This document shows positions 1 to 7,778 of a stretch of DNA of 28,878 nucleotides, piece by piece; position 1 is the stretch's first letter, and each line of letters starts with the position of its first letter. Where the stretch lies: the NCBI GenBank assembly GCA_964387935.1, contig CAYLZN010000032.1:1-28878 (forward strand), in the 5' to 3' direction. Under the pieces are notes generated by a model. The model did not search any database. It saw only the letters and a program-made list of their open reading frames with translations, and was not told the origin of the DNA. The position numbers and the translations under genes are program-made. Source of the stretch: CAYLZN01 sp964387935. GTDB taxonomy: Bacteria; Acidobacteriota; Vicinamibacteria; Vicinamibacterales; JAFNAJ01.

Positions 1-450
1 GGCCGCGTCCAGCGGACTCTCGACACCCTGTTCGCGGGCCGCCTGCCGACCGGGACGCTCGTCGCCGCGATCGTCGGCGTTGTTGCCGTCGGCCACCGCC
101 GCATATCCCCGCGCCCGGGCGAGGTCCACGAGCCTGGTGTAGAGCTCCTGCTTGCAGTAATAGCAGCGGTTGACCGGATTGGCCCGATAGTCGGGATTCA
201 GGACCTCGGTCGTGTGGATGAACTCGTGCTTGAGCCCGCAGTCGCGGGCGACCTGCAGGGCCAGCTGGCGGTGCCGGGCAGGATAGCTGGGGCTGTCGGC
301 CGTCACAGCCAGCGCCCGCTCACCCAGCACGCGCGACGCCTCCCAGGCAAGATAGGCGCTGTCGGCGCCACCGCTGAAGGCGACGACCACCGACCCCAGG
401 CGTGCGAGGTGCTCGCGCAGCGCCGCCGCCTTGGCGTCGAGTTCGCTCAC
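1..450 (-). CDS. larE: LarE-like ATP-dependent sulfur transferase (partial, 3' end off window)
   Basis: The visible 150 residues are the N-terminal PP-loop ATP pyrophosphatase domain of the LarE family. Near residue 30 is the PP-loop SGGADS, and near residue 100 the family hallmark NPVNRCYYCK. In Lactobacillus, LarE gives up sulfur to make the nickel-pincer cofactor of lactate racemase; many homologues lie outside lar operons and have no known substrate. The start is a GTG at 450-448 that overlaps the TGA of the upstream LysW-like gene in a GTGA arrangement. The purine-rich codons of that gene's acidic tail probably double as ribosome binding site. The C-terminal part, where the sulfur-donating or cluster-binding cysteines lie, is outside the window, so the mechanism (sacrificial or Fe-S) cannot be read. 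Confidence 0.85.
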   Translation of the reverse strand, partial: MSELDAKAAALREHLARLGSVVVAFSGGADSAYLAWEASRVLGERALAVTADSPSYPARHRQLALQVARDCGLKHEFIHTTEVLNPDYRANPVNRCYYCKQELYTRLVDLARARGYAAVADGNNADDRGDERPGRQAAREQGVESPLDAA

Positions 451-680
451 TCTTCCTCGTCCTCTACTTCCTCGTCGTCCTCGTCCTCGAGTTCCTCGTC
501 TTCGTCCTCTTCGAAATCCTCGTCGTCCTCGTCATCGTCACCGACGAGCTCGAGTTCGAGTGGGGCGAGGCCTGCGACCTGGAGGTTCGATCCGCACTCG
601 GGGCAGCTCAACACGTCGCCGCGCTCGACGTCGAATTCGTCGACGTCGATGTCTGCGTCGCACTCGGGGCAGGTGGCCAT
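447..680 (-). CDS. LysW-like zinc-ribbon carrier protein with hyperacidic C-terminal tail
   Basis: A 77-residue protein. Residues 1-35 form a zinc ribbon with two CPEC knuckles (C4/C7 and C26/C29), typical of LysW/ArgW amino-group carrier proteins of lysine and arginine biosynthesis. The last 30 residues are 27 Asp or Glu and end in EDEEE, not the EDWGE end usual for LysW; the terminal Glu that carries the substrate in LysW is nevertheless present. I chose the ATG at 680 because GAGGAGA lies just upstream and the zinc ribbon begins at once; the frame is open further upstream but that part is not protein-like. It is coupled to larE by a 4-base overlap. No lysX, lysZ or argC homologue is near, so a role in lysine synthesis is not supported here. 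It may be a carrier or partner for LarE. Confidence 0.75.
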   Translation of the reverse strand: MATCPECDADIDVDEFDVERGDVLSCPECGSNLQVAGLAPLELELVGDDDEDDEDFEEDEDEELEDEDDEEVEDEEE

Positions 681-761
681 TACGCTCTCCTCAGGGACAC
701 GTCCCGGCACTGCATCGGGCGCCCCCCACCATGTGACGAGGCGCCACGAAAAGGGATCCGG

Positions 762-791
762 ATTATAGCGACAAGGTCGAGGCTCCCGCAA
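762..791 (-). promoter_or_regulatory. Candidate sigma-70 promoter for the lysW-like/larE pair
   Basis: Read on the minus strand, a perfect TATAAT lies at 767-762, with TTGCGG at 791-786 and an 18-base spacer. The predicted transcript would have a leader of about 75 bases before the ATG at 680. In DNA this GC-rich a perfect -10 box is unlikely by chance, but the -35 box is weak. Confidence 0.5.
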
Positions 792-879
792 TCGGGGGAC
801 ACCACTCGCATGCGGGCCGGACTCACGTTACTCTACACTGGAATCTGGCGCCCAGGAGACCATCGCGCACGCAACTGCC

Positions 880-1584
880 GTGAGCACCAAGACCATTCTC
901 ATCGCGGACGACACCGCCTTCGTGCGGGATCGGTTTTCGACGGCGTTGACCGACGCCGGCCACCGGCCCCTGCCGGTGGGCTCCGTGTCGGAACTGCTGG
1001 AGGTCCTGCGCCCGGGTCACCCGCCCATCGACCTCATCCTGCTGGACCTGCAGCTGCCGCCGGGCCGGGGTATTGGTCTCGTACGGGCCATCAGGGAGCG
1101 CGGGGCCGCCGACGTGCCGATCCTCGTATTCAGCGGCACGGTGACCGGTGCGGACCAAGTGCGGGCGCTGTCGGATCTCGGCGTGGCCGGCTACATCAAC
1201 GAGTACAGCGCGCCCGCGCACATCCTGCCGAGCCTCGCGCCCCACCTCTTCCCGGACAAGTTCGATCGCCGGGGCAGCCCCCGTGTCGCGGTGTCGATCG
1301 CGGTGTCCTACCGGGTGGGCAATGCCATCGGCTCAGCGCTGACGCTGGCCATCGGCAAGGGCGGCCTCGGGATTCGGACCATGAATCCGCTCGAACGCGG
1401 CAGCCTGGCCCGCCTGCGATTCCGTCTGCCCGGGGCGGCCCGCGAGGTCGAGGCCGACGCGCGGGTGTGCTGGGCGGATCGCAACATCGGGATGGGACTG
1501 GTCTTCGAACACCTGTCCGCCGCCGACCAGGCCGCCATCGACGACTACGTCGATGGCCACTTCTTCTCGAATCGCCGCGGCTGA
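880..1584 (+). CDS. Receiver-PilZ two-domain protein
   Basis: A 234-residue protein with an N-terminal receiver domain (about residues 4-122) and a C-terminal PilZ domain (about 128-230). The receiver keeps the acidic pair D10/D11, the phospho-acceptor D56 and S85, but the usual lysine after beta-5 is replaced (Asn-Glu at 107-108). The PilZ domain keeps the first c-di-GMP motif RxxxR (R131, R135), while the second motif, normally (D/N)xSxxG, reads AIGKGG at 157-162 and lacks both Asp/Asn and Ser. It may therefore bind c-di-GMP poorly or not at all. The start is a GTG at 880; the nearest purine-rich stretch (AGGAG near 854) is too far for a normal ribosome site, so the start is the least certain part. 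It stands alone, convergent with the ATPase gene, with four bases between the stop codons. Confidence 0.8.
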   Translation: MSTKTILIADDTAFVRDRFSTALTDAGHRPLPVGSVSELLEVLRPGHPPIDLILLDLQLPPGRGIGLVRAIRERGAADVPILVFSGTVTGADQVRALSDLGVAGYINEYSAPAHILPSLAPHLFPDKFDRRGSPRVAVSIAVSYRVGNAIGSALTLAIGKGGLGIRTMNPLERGSLARLRFRLPGAAREVEADARVCWADRNIGMGLVFEHLSAADQAAIDDYVDGHFFSNRRG

Positions 1585-1588
1585 GGGC

Positions 1589-3739
1589 CTACCGCGCCCT
1601 GGTAAGCCGCAGCCCGTTGCCGATCACCAGCAGCGAGGCCCCCATGTCGGCGGCCACCGCCATCCAGAGGGTGGCCTGACCACCGATCGCGAGGGCGAGG
1701 AACACCGCCTTGAGCCCGAGGGCCACGGCGATGTTGACCTTGATGTTGCGGAGCGTCGCCCGCCCGAGGCGCACGAGAAACACCACACGCGACAGGTCGT
1801 CGCCCATGAGCGCCACATCCGCGGTCTCGAGGGCGGCGTCGCTGCCGGCCGCTCCCATGGCGATGCCAAGATCGGCCGCCGCGAGCGCGGGCGCGTCGTT
1901 GACCCCGTCGCCGATCATCGCGACGGGACCGACCCGCTGGCGCAACTCGCCAACGACCCGGACCTTGTCCTCCGGCAGCAGTTCCGCGTGGACCTCGGTG
2001 ACGCCGAGCGTTTCCGCGACCGCGGCTGCCGTGCGACGACTGTCGCCGGTCAGCATCGCGATCATCGTCACGCCCTCGTCGCGGAGCGTCCGGATCNNNN
2101 NNNNNNTCACCTCGCCGGCGTCCCGTGGCCGGTCGGCCACCGCGATGATCCCGAGCGGCTCGCCAGCGGCGGCCAGGAACACCGTGGTGCGGCCGGCGCC
2201 TTCACACGTCTCGAGGTGCCCGTGCAGCTCGGACGAACAGAGGTGCCGCTCGTGGAACAACCGGTGGTTGCCGAGCAGGACGTGGCGGCCGTCCACCGAG
2301 GCCTCGGCGCCTCTTCCGGGCAGCGCCCGGAACCGCTCCACCGGCGGGATGTCCACGCCGCCGAGTTCCGCGTGGCGCACGATCGCCCGGCCGATCGGGT
2401 GCTCGGAACGCCGTTCGAGGGCCGCCGCGGTGGCCAGGACGCGGGCCTCCGGGTGGCCGTTCACGGGAATGATGCGATCGACGGCGAGGCGCCCCTGTGT
2501 CAGGGTGCCCGTCTTGTCGAAGGCGACGGCGGCCAGCGTCGCCGCCCGTTCGAGATGGACGCCGCCTTTGATCAGCACACCCGCCCGGGCGGCCGCGGCC
2601 AGGGCCGACACGATGGAGACGGGTGTCGAGATGACGAGGGCGCACGGGCACGAGATGACGAGCAGGACGAGCGCCCGATAGATCCACTCCGTCGCGGGCT
2701 GGCCGAGTGCGAGGGGTGGTCCGATGGCCACCAGCGCGGCGATGACCAGCACCGCGGGCGTGTAGACCCGCGCGAAGCGATCGACGAACGCCTGTGCGGG
2801 CGCCCGCTTCGTCTGGGCGTCCTCGACGAGGTGAATGATCCGGGCCAGCGTGCTGTCGCGTCCCGACCGCGTGACGCGGACGTCCAGGGCGCCGTGCCCG
2901 TTGATCGTGCCCGCGAAGACGCTGTCGCCGACGCCCTTGGCCACGGGCAGCGACTCCCCGGTGACCGGCGCCTGGTTGACATCGCTCTCGCCGTGCACGA
3001 CCGTGCCATCCACCGCGACCTTCTCGCCCGGCTTGACGATGATGACGTCATCCGGCTCGAGAGACGCCACCGGCAGGCGCCGCTCGTGCCCCTCGATCCG
3101 GACGGTCGCTTCGACCGGGGCCAGATCCAGCAGCGACGTGATGGCGCGACGTGCGCGGGCGAGACTCCGCACTTCGAGCCACTGCGCGAGGGCGAAGAGC
3201 ACCACCACCGAGCCCGCCTCGACCCAGTCGCCGAGCGCCATCGCACCGATCACGGCCACCGTCATGAGGACGTGGATGTCGAGCGACCGTGTCCGCACCG
3301 ACGCCCACGCGCGCCGCGCGGTCCATGGGCCGGCGGTGAGCACTGCGCCCAGCGACAGGGCCGCCACGGTCGTGGTTCCCCAGCCCAGCCACGACCCGAG
3401 GGCCGCCAGCAGGACGAACAACCCGGCCGCGACGAGCAGCCACGAGCGGGCGCGGTCCAACCGTGAGGGCGCCGCGGCCGACGTCGGTCCCTCGTCCACG
3501 AACGCCCGCATGCCCGTCTCGGCGACGGCCCGGGCAATGGCGGGCGCCCCAAGCGTCGCGGCGTCGTGCGCCACGTGCAGGCGCTGCGCGAGCACGTCCG
3601 CCCGCAGTTCGTGGACTCCGGGCATCTTCTGCAGCCGACGCTCCAGGATGGCCACCTCGTTGGCACAGTCCATCCCATCGACGCGGAAGATCGTCTCGGT
3701 GTGCGTCTCGCAGACGGGACAGGCTCGCGTCACGACCAT
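1589..3739 (-). CDS. P1B-type Zn/Cd/Pb-exporting ATPase (contains a 10-N gap)
   Basis: A heavy-metal P-type ATPase of about 716 residues, ZntA/CadA-like, exporting divalent soft metals across the inner membrane. In order: an N-terminal CPVC (7-10), an HMA domain with GMDC (22-25) whose second cysteine is replaced (CANE), paired N-terminal membrane segments, the actuator motif TGES (260-263), the CPC metal site in the membrane (364-366), the phosphorylated D408 in DKTGT, the HP motif in SEHPIG, TGDS, and GDGVNDAP. The final membrane pair carries NIAVALGLK and ADMG, the lysine and Asp-Met-Gly typical of the Zn/Cd/Pb group (P1B-2). The start ATG is 3 bases after the stop of the sensor gene, so the two are one operon. 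Ten N at 2097-2106 fall between the HP and TGDS motifs; the frame is kept across them. Confidence 0.93.
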   Translation of the reverse strand: MVVTRACPVCETHTETIFRVDGMDCANEVAILERRLQKMPGVHELRADVLAQRLHVAHDAATLGAPAIARAVAETGMRAFVDEGPTSAAAPSRLDRARSWLLVAAGLFVLLAALGSWLGWGTTTVAALSLGAVLTAGPWTARRAWASVRTRSLDIHVLMTVAVIGAMALGDWVEAGSVVVLFALAQWLEVRSLARARRAITSLLDLAPVEATVRIEGHERRLPVASLEPDDVIIVKPGEKVAVDGTVVHGESDVNQAPVTGESLPVAKGVGDSVFAGTINGHGALDVRVTRSGRDSTLARIIHLVEDAQTKRAPAQAFVDRFARVYTPAVLVIAALVAIGPPLALGQPATEWIYRALVLLVISCPCALVISTPVSIVSALAAAARAGVLIKGGVHLERAATLAAVAFDKTGTLTQGRLAVDRIIPVNGHPEARVLATAAALERRSEHPIGRAIVRHAELGGVDIPPVERFRALPGRGAEASVDGRHVLLGNHRLFHERHLCSSELHGHLETCEGAGRTTVFLAAAGEPLGIIAVADRPRDAGEVXXXXIRTLRDEGVTMIAMLTGDSRRTAAAVAETLGVTEVHAELLPEDKVRVVGELRQRVGPVAMIGDGVNDAPALAAADLGIAMGAAGSDAALETADVALMGDDLSRVVFLVRLGRATLRNIKVNIAVALGLKAVFLALAIGGQATLWMAVAADMGASLLVIGNGLRLTRAR
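2097..2106. other. Run of 10 N (assembly gap) inside the ATPase gene
   Basis: Ten unresolved bases join two sequence pieces. Both sides are in the same reading frame of the ATPase and are homologous to adjacent parts of the family, so it is a scaffolding or base-calling gap and not a gene break. Confidence 0.97.
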
Positions 3740-3742
3740 GGC

Positions 3743-4192
3743 CTACCGCCGGCCCGCCGCCACGCGCGCCAGTTCGTGCTCCTCGACGTGACGCAGGCCC
3801 TGGGCGAACAGGTCGCGGACGTGATGGTCGTCGAGCGTGTAGTAGACCATCCGGCCCTGCCGCCGTGCCCGCACCACCCGCAGGCTGCGCAGCAGCCGCA
3901 ACTGGTGGGACACCGCGGATTCGCTCAGGTTCACCAGGGTCGAGATCTCACACACGCACAGCTCCGCGCGTGAAAGGGCGTCGAGGATCCGGACCCTGGT
4001 CGGATCACCCAGCGCGCGGAACGTTTCCGCGAGCGTGGCCGCCGCCGCGTCGGACATGAGCACGGACCGGACCTGGGCCAGACGCCGCTCGTCTGTCGAA
4101 AAGGTCTCGCAGGTCTCGGCCCGGCCGGAAGCCGAGGGGTCCGCGTCCAATAGGGGTGACACGGGTTCGTGGGGGTGGATGATCGTGGCCAT
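3743..4192 (-). CDS. ArsR/SmtB-family Zn/Cd/Pb-sensing repressor
   Basis: A 149-residue winged-helix repressor. It has both metal sites known in this family. The alpha-3N type is ELCVCE (C79, C81), with an extra N-terminal cysteine at 28 as in CadC. The alpha-5 type is D122-x-H124, then H135-x2-E138, which has exactly the spacing of the zinc site of SmtB/CzrA. The recognition helix region is LSESAVSHQLRLL (89-101). It should leave DNA when Zn, Cd or Pb binds and so turn on the ATPase gene that follows 3 bases downstream. AGGAGAGG lies about 13 bases before the ATG at 4192. A promoter and a TGAAC/GTTCA operator lie just upstream. Confidence 0.92.
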   Translation of the reverse strand: MATIIHPHEPVSPLLDADPSASGRAETCETFSTDERRLAQVRSVLMSDAAAATLAETFRALGDPTRVRILDALSRAELCVCEISTLVNLSESAVSHQLRLLRSLRVVRARRQGRMVYYTLDDHHVRDLFAQGLRHVEEHELARVAAGRR

Positions 4193-4251
4193 TTCGTCTG
4201 GACAACCTCTCCTTTCGGGCTTCGGTCACTCGCTCCGTTCGGCTAGACACG

Positions 4252-4265
4252 TGAACGAGTGTTCA
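4252..4265. promoter_or_regulatory. Candidate ArsR/SmtB-type operator
   Basis: A perfect 5-4-5 inverted repeat, TGAAC-GAGT-GTTCA, inside an AT-rich island in otherwise GC-rich DNA. SmtB/CzrA-type repressors favour imperfect repeats built on TGAA/TTCA. The site covers the predicted transcription start of the sensor operon, starting 9 bases after its -10 box, where binding would block RNA polymerase. Confidence 0.65.
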
Positions 4266-4274
4266 TATGTGCAT

Positions 4275-4302
4275 ATTATACACAATTGTCCGGGCTGGCC
4301 AA
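4275..4302 (-). promoter_or_regulatory. Promoter of the metal-sensor/ATPase operon
   Basis: On the minus strand: TTGGCC (4302-4297), a 16-base spacer, and a perfect TATAAT (4280-4275). Transcription would start near 4268, with a leader of about 75 bases to the ATG at 4192. The operator repeat lies at about +1 to +16. Confidence 0.65.
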
Positions 4303-4384
4303 GGACAACCGTGCGCGTCCTCGACCAGAACGGCGCCAGCCGACGCCCGGACCCGGAAGACCCCGTGCTAGCATGACCGGTTTG

Positions 4385-4403
4385 CGGCGGGCGTTCGCCG
4401 CCG
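4385..4403 (+). other. Small hairpin in the leader of the ABC operon
   Basis: CGGCGG and CCGCCG (4385-4390 and 4398-4403) can pair, with a further CG-TT-CG tip. It lies 17 bases before the GGAGGAG ribosome site of the ABC ATPase gene. In DNA of this GC content such short stems are common, so a function is uncertain. Confidence 0.3.
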
Positions 4404-4436
4404 TCCTACGCGTCACATCAGGAGGAGAAGGTCACC

Positions 4437-5385
<949 letters not shown>

Positions 5386-5393
<8 letters not shown>

Positions 5394-6153
5394 CGTGCTC
5401 GCCATCGCCGGGCGGGAGGTCCGTTCGTACTTCGCGTCGCCCATTGCCTACGTCGTCGTGGGACTGTTCGCCCTGCTGTTCGGCTACTTCTTCTACGCGA
5501 TCCTCGTGTTCTTCTCGGAGCAGAGCATGCGGATGGGCATGATGGGCGGCCCCGGGTCGCTGAACATCAACCAGATGATGCTGCGCCCGCTGCTGCTGAA
5601 CACGAGCGTGATCCTCCTCTTCGTGCTCCCGATGCTCACCATGCGCTCGTTCTCGGAGGAGAAGCGGTCCGGCACCTTCGAGCTGCTGCTGACGGCGCCG
5701 CTCACCGACTGGCAGATCGTCCTGGGCAAGTTCCTGGGCGCACTGGCGCTGTACGCGCTGATGCTGGCGATCTCGCTCCTCGATGTCGCCCTTCTGTTCT
5801 GGTACGGCAACCCCGAGTGGAAACCCCTCGCAGCCGGCTATCTGGGTCTGGTCCTCATGGGCGGGTGTTTCATCGCGCTCGGGCTGTTCATCTCGAGCCT
5901 GACGCGGAACCAGATCGTCGCCGCGGTGATCACGTTCTCCGCGTTCTTGCTGTTGTGGGTGATCAACTGGATCGGCGAGTCGGCCGGGCCCGTCACCCGC
6001 CAGGTCCTCTCGGCCCTGTCGATCACCGAGCACTTCGAGGACTTCGTGAAGGGCGTCCTCGATACCAAGCACGTCATCTACTACCTGTCGTTCATTACCT
6101 TCGGCCTGTTCCTGACCGCGAAGTCGGTGGACAGCGAGCGGTGGCGGGGGTAA
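5386..6153 (+). CDS. ABC-2 permease (GldF-like)
   Basis: A 255-residue inner-membrane permease with about six hydrophobic segments and the ABC-2 hallmark LTMRSFSEEKRSGTFELLL after the second segment, which includes the coupling helix that touches the ATPase. The start is GTG at 5386, inside the end of the ATPase gene, with GGAGG at 5376-5380 as ribosome site. This overlap implies translational coupling. The first periplasmic loop is rich in Gly and Met (MRMGMMGGPGS). The substrate cannot be told from sequence. Confidence 0.88.
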
Positions 6154-6158
6154 CCATC

Positions 6159-7769
6159 ATGATCACACGTCTCTTCGCCATTCTCGGGTGGGTCGGCACG
6201 GGCCTTGTCGCGACCGCGGTGGCCGTGCGCCTCCTCAAACCGGAACTCCAGCAGGTGTGGAACGCGCTCGCCCTCGCAGGTCTCGCCTGCGTGCTGCTCT
6301 ACCTGCTCAGTCAGTGGCGCGAAATCCTGGGCGCGTTCGGCGCACGCTCGGCCCGGTACGGGGCCCTGTCGTTCGCCAGCGTGCTGGCCGTCCTGGCGAT
6401 CCTCGTCGGCTTGAACTACATCGGCGCGCGACAGAACAAGCGGTGGGACCTCACGGCGGGCAGCCAGTTCTCGCTCTCGGATCAGACGCGCAAGGTCCTC
6501 ACCGGGCTCGAGGCCCCGGTCCAGGTGCGGGTCTTCGATCGCAACGAGGGCTTCCAGCGGTTCCGCGACCGGCTCGACTCCTACACCTACGTGTCGCCGA
6601 ACGTGAAGGTCGAGTACATCGACGTGGACCAGAACCCGGCACAGGCGCGCCAGAACGAAGTCCAGCAGTACGGGACGGTCGTGGTGGAGTACCAGGGCCG
6701 CCAGGAACGCGTCACGAGCGATGCCGAGCAGGACATCACCAACGCCATCATCAAGGCGGTCGAGGGCCAGCAGAAGAAGGTGTACTTCTCGCAGGGCCAC
6801 GGCGAGAAGGATCCGACGAGCGCCGATGAACGGGCGGGCTACAACACGATCAGCACCGCCCTCGGCCGGGACAACTACCAGGTGGAGAAGCTCGTGCTCG
6901 CCCAGCAGGGCGACGTGCCGGCCGACGCCTCGGTGGTCGTGGTGGCCGGCCCGACCAACGACTACCTGCCGCCCGAGGTCGACGCCCTTCGCCGCTACCT
7001 GAACAGGGGCGGAAAGGTCCTGTTCATGCTCGATCCGCCCGAAGGGCCGAACCAGCCAACGCCGAACCTGCTGGCGCTCATCAAGGACTGGGGCGTCGAG
7101 GCCGGCGACAACATCGTCGTCGACGTGAGCGGCGTCGGGCAGTTGCTCGGCGCGGGCCCGACGATGCCCGTCGCCGCGAGCTATCCGCCGCACCCGATCA
7201 CGGACCGCTTCAACGTGATCACGGCGTATCCTCTGGCGCGATCGGTGACGGCGGTGTCCGGCGGCGCCAACGGCCGTTTCGCACAGAGCTTCATCGAGAC
7301 GAGCGCACAGAGCTGGGCGGAGACCGATCTCGCCGCGCTGGCCTCGGGCGGACGCGTGGCGATGGACGAGCAGGCGGGCGACACGCAGGGCCCGATCAGC
7401 GTGGCGGCGGCGGTCTCCGCCGATGCGCCCGAGCAGGCCGCGTCGGCAACGCCCGTCACGCCTCAGGAGGGCGATTCGAAGCCCCCGACGGAGGCCCCCA
7501 AGGTCCAGACCCGCGTCGCGGTCATCGGCGACTCGGATTTCGCGGCGAACGGCTTCCTCGGCATCTCGGGCAACCGCGACATGTTCCTGAACTCGGTCAA
7601 CTGGCTCGCGCAGAAGGAGAACCTCATCGCGATCCGGCCACGCGAGGCCGAGGATCGCCGGGTGACGCTGACCGCGGAACGCCAGCGGCTCACGTTCTAC
7701 CTCGCGGTGCTGGGCTTCCCGGCCGCGATCCTCGCGCTCGGGGTCGCCACCTGGTGGCGGCGGCGGTAG
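6159..7769 (+). CDS. GldG-like ABC-associated substrate-binding protein
   Basis: A 536-residue protein. Two hydrophobic segments lie at the N-terminus (about 1-22 and 36-85 region), then a large extracytoplasmic part beginning with the family-like stretch RWDLTAGSQFSLSDQT, and a last membrane segment close to the end followed by WWRRR. This is the layout of GldG (DUF4350/ABC-type uncharacterized transport family). The frame is open far upstream, but the ATG at 6159, 5 bases after the permease stop and following a G-rich stretch, gives the proper membrane start. A low-complexity Pro/Ala/Thr linker (about residues 420-450) precedes the final conserved part, which ends in a GDSDFA and NSVNWLAQ region. 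It probably works with the two upstream proteins. Confidence 0.85.
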   Translation: MITRLFAILGWVGTGLVATAVAVRLLKPELQQVWNALALAGLACVLLYLLSQWREILGAFGARSARYGALSFASVLAVLAILVGLNYIGARQNKRWDLTAGSQFSLSDQTRKVLTGLEAPVQVRVFDRNEGFQRFRDRLDSYTYVSPNVKVEYIDVDQNPAQARQNEVQQYGTVVVEYQGRQERVTSDAEQDITNAIIKAVEGQQKKVYFSQGHGEKDPTSADERAGYNTISTALGRDNYQVEKLVLAQQGDVPADASVVVVAGPTNDYLPPEVDALRRYLNRGGKVLFMLDPPEGPNQPTPNLLALIKDWGVEAGDNIVVDVSGVGQLLGAGPTMPVAASYPPHPITDRFNVITAYPLARSVTAVSGGANGRFAQSFIETSAQSWAETDLAALASGGRVAMDEQAGDTQGPISVAAAVSADAPEQAASATPVTPQEGDSKPPTEAPKVQTRVAVIGDSDFAANGFLGISGNRDMFLNSVNWLAQKENLIAIRPREAEDRRVTLTAERQRLTFYLAVLGFPAAILALGVATWWRRR

Positions 7770-7778
7770 GAGACGGGC

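Noticed and set aside
450..537. Trinucleotide microsatellite in non-coding DNA
   Set aside because: The CTC/GTC run is the complement of the Asp/Glu codons of the LysW-like tail, so it is coding.
402..1679. 425-residue plus-strand frame over the acidic-tail gene and the receiver gene
   Set aside because: The hydrophobic start is only the complement of the Asp/Glu codon run; the rest is Arg/Pro-rich and out of frame with the receiver-PilZ protein.
1553..3466. 637-residue open frame on the plus strand, antisense to the ATPase
   Set aside because: It is rich in Arg, Gly, Asp and His with no motif, as expected of a shadow frame in GC-rich DNA; the minus strand has an unmistakable P-type ATPase.
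5817..6158. Upstream extension of the GldG-like frame
   Set aside because: It overlaps the permease gene and is Arg/Pro-rich. The ATG at 6159 gives the membrane start and correct spacing.
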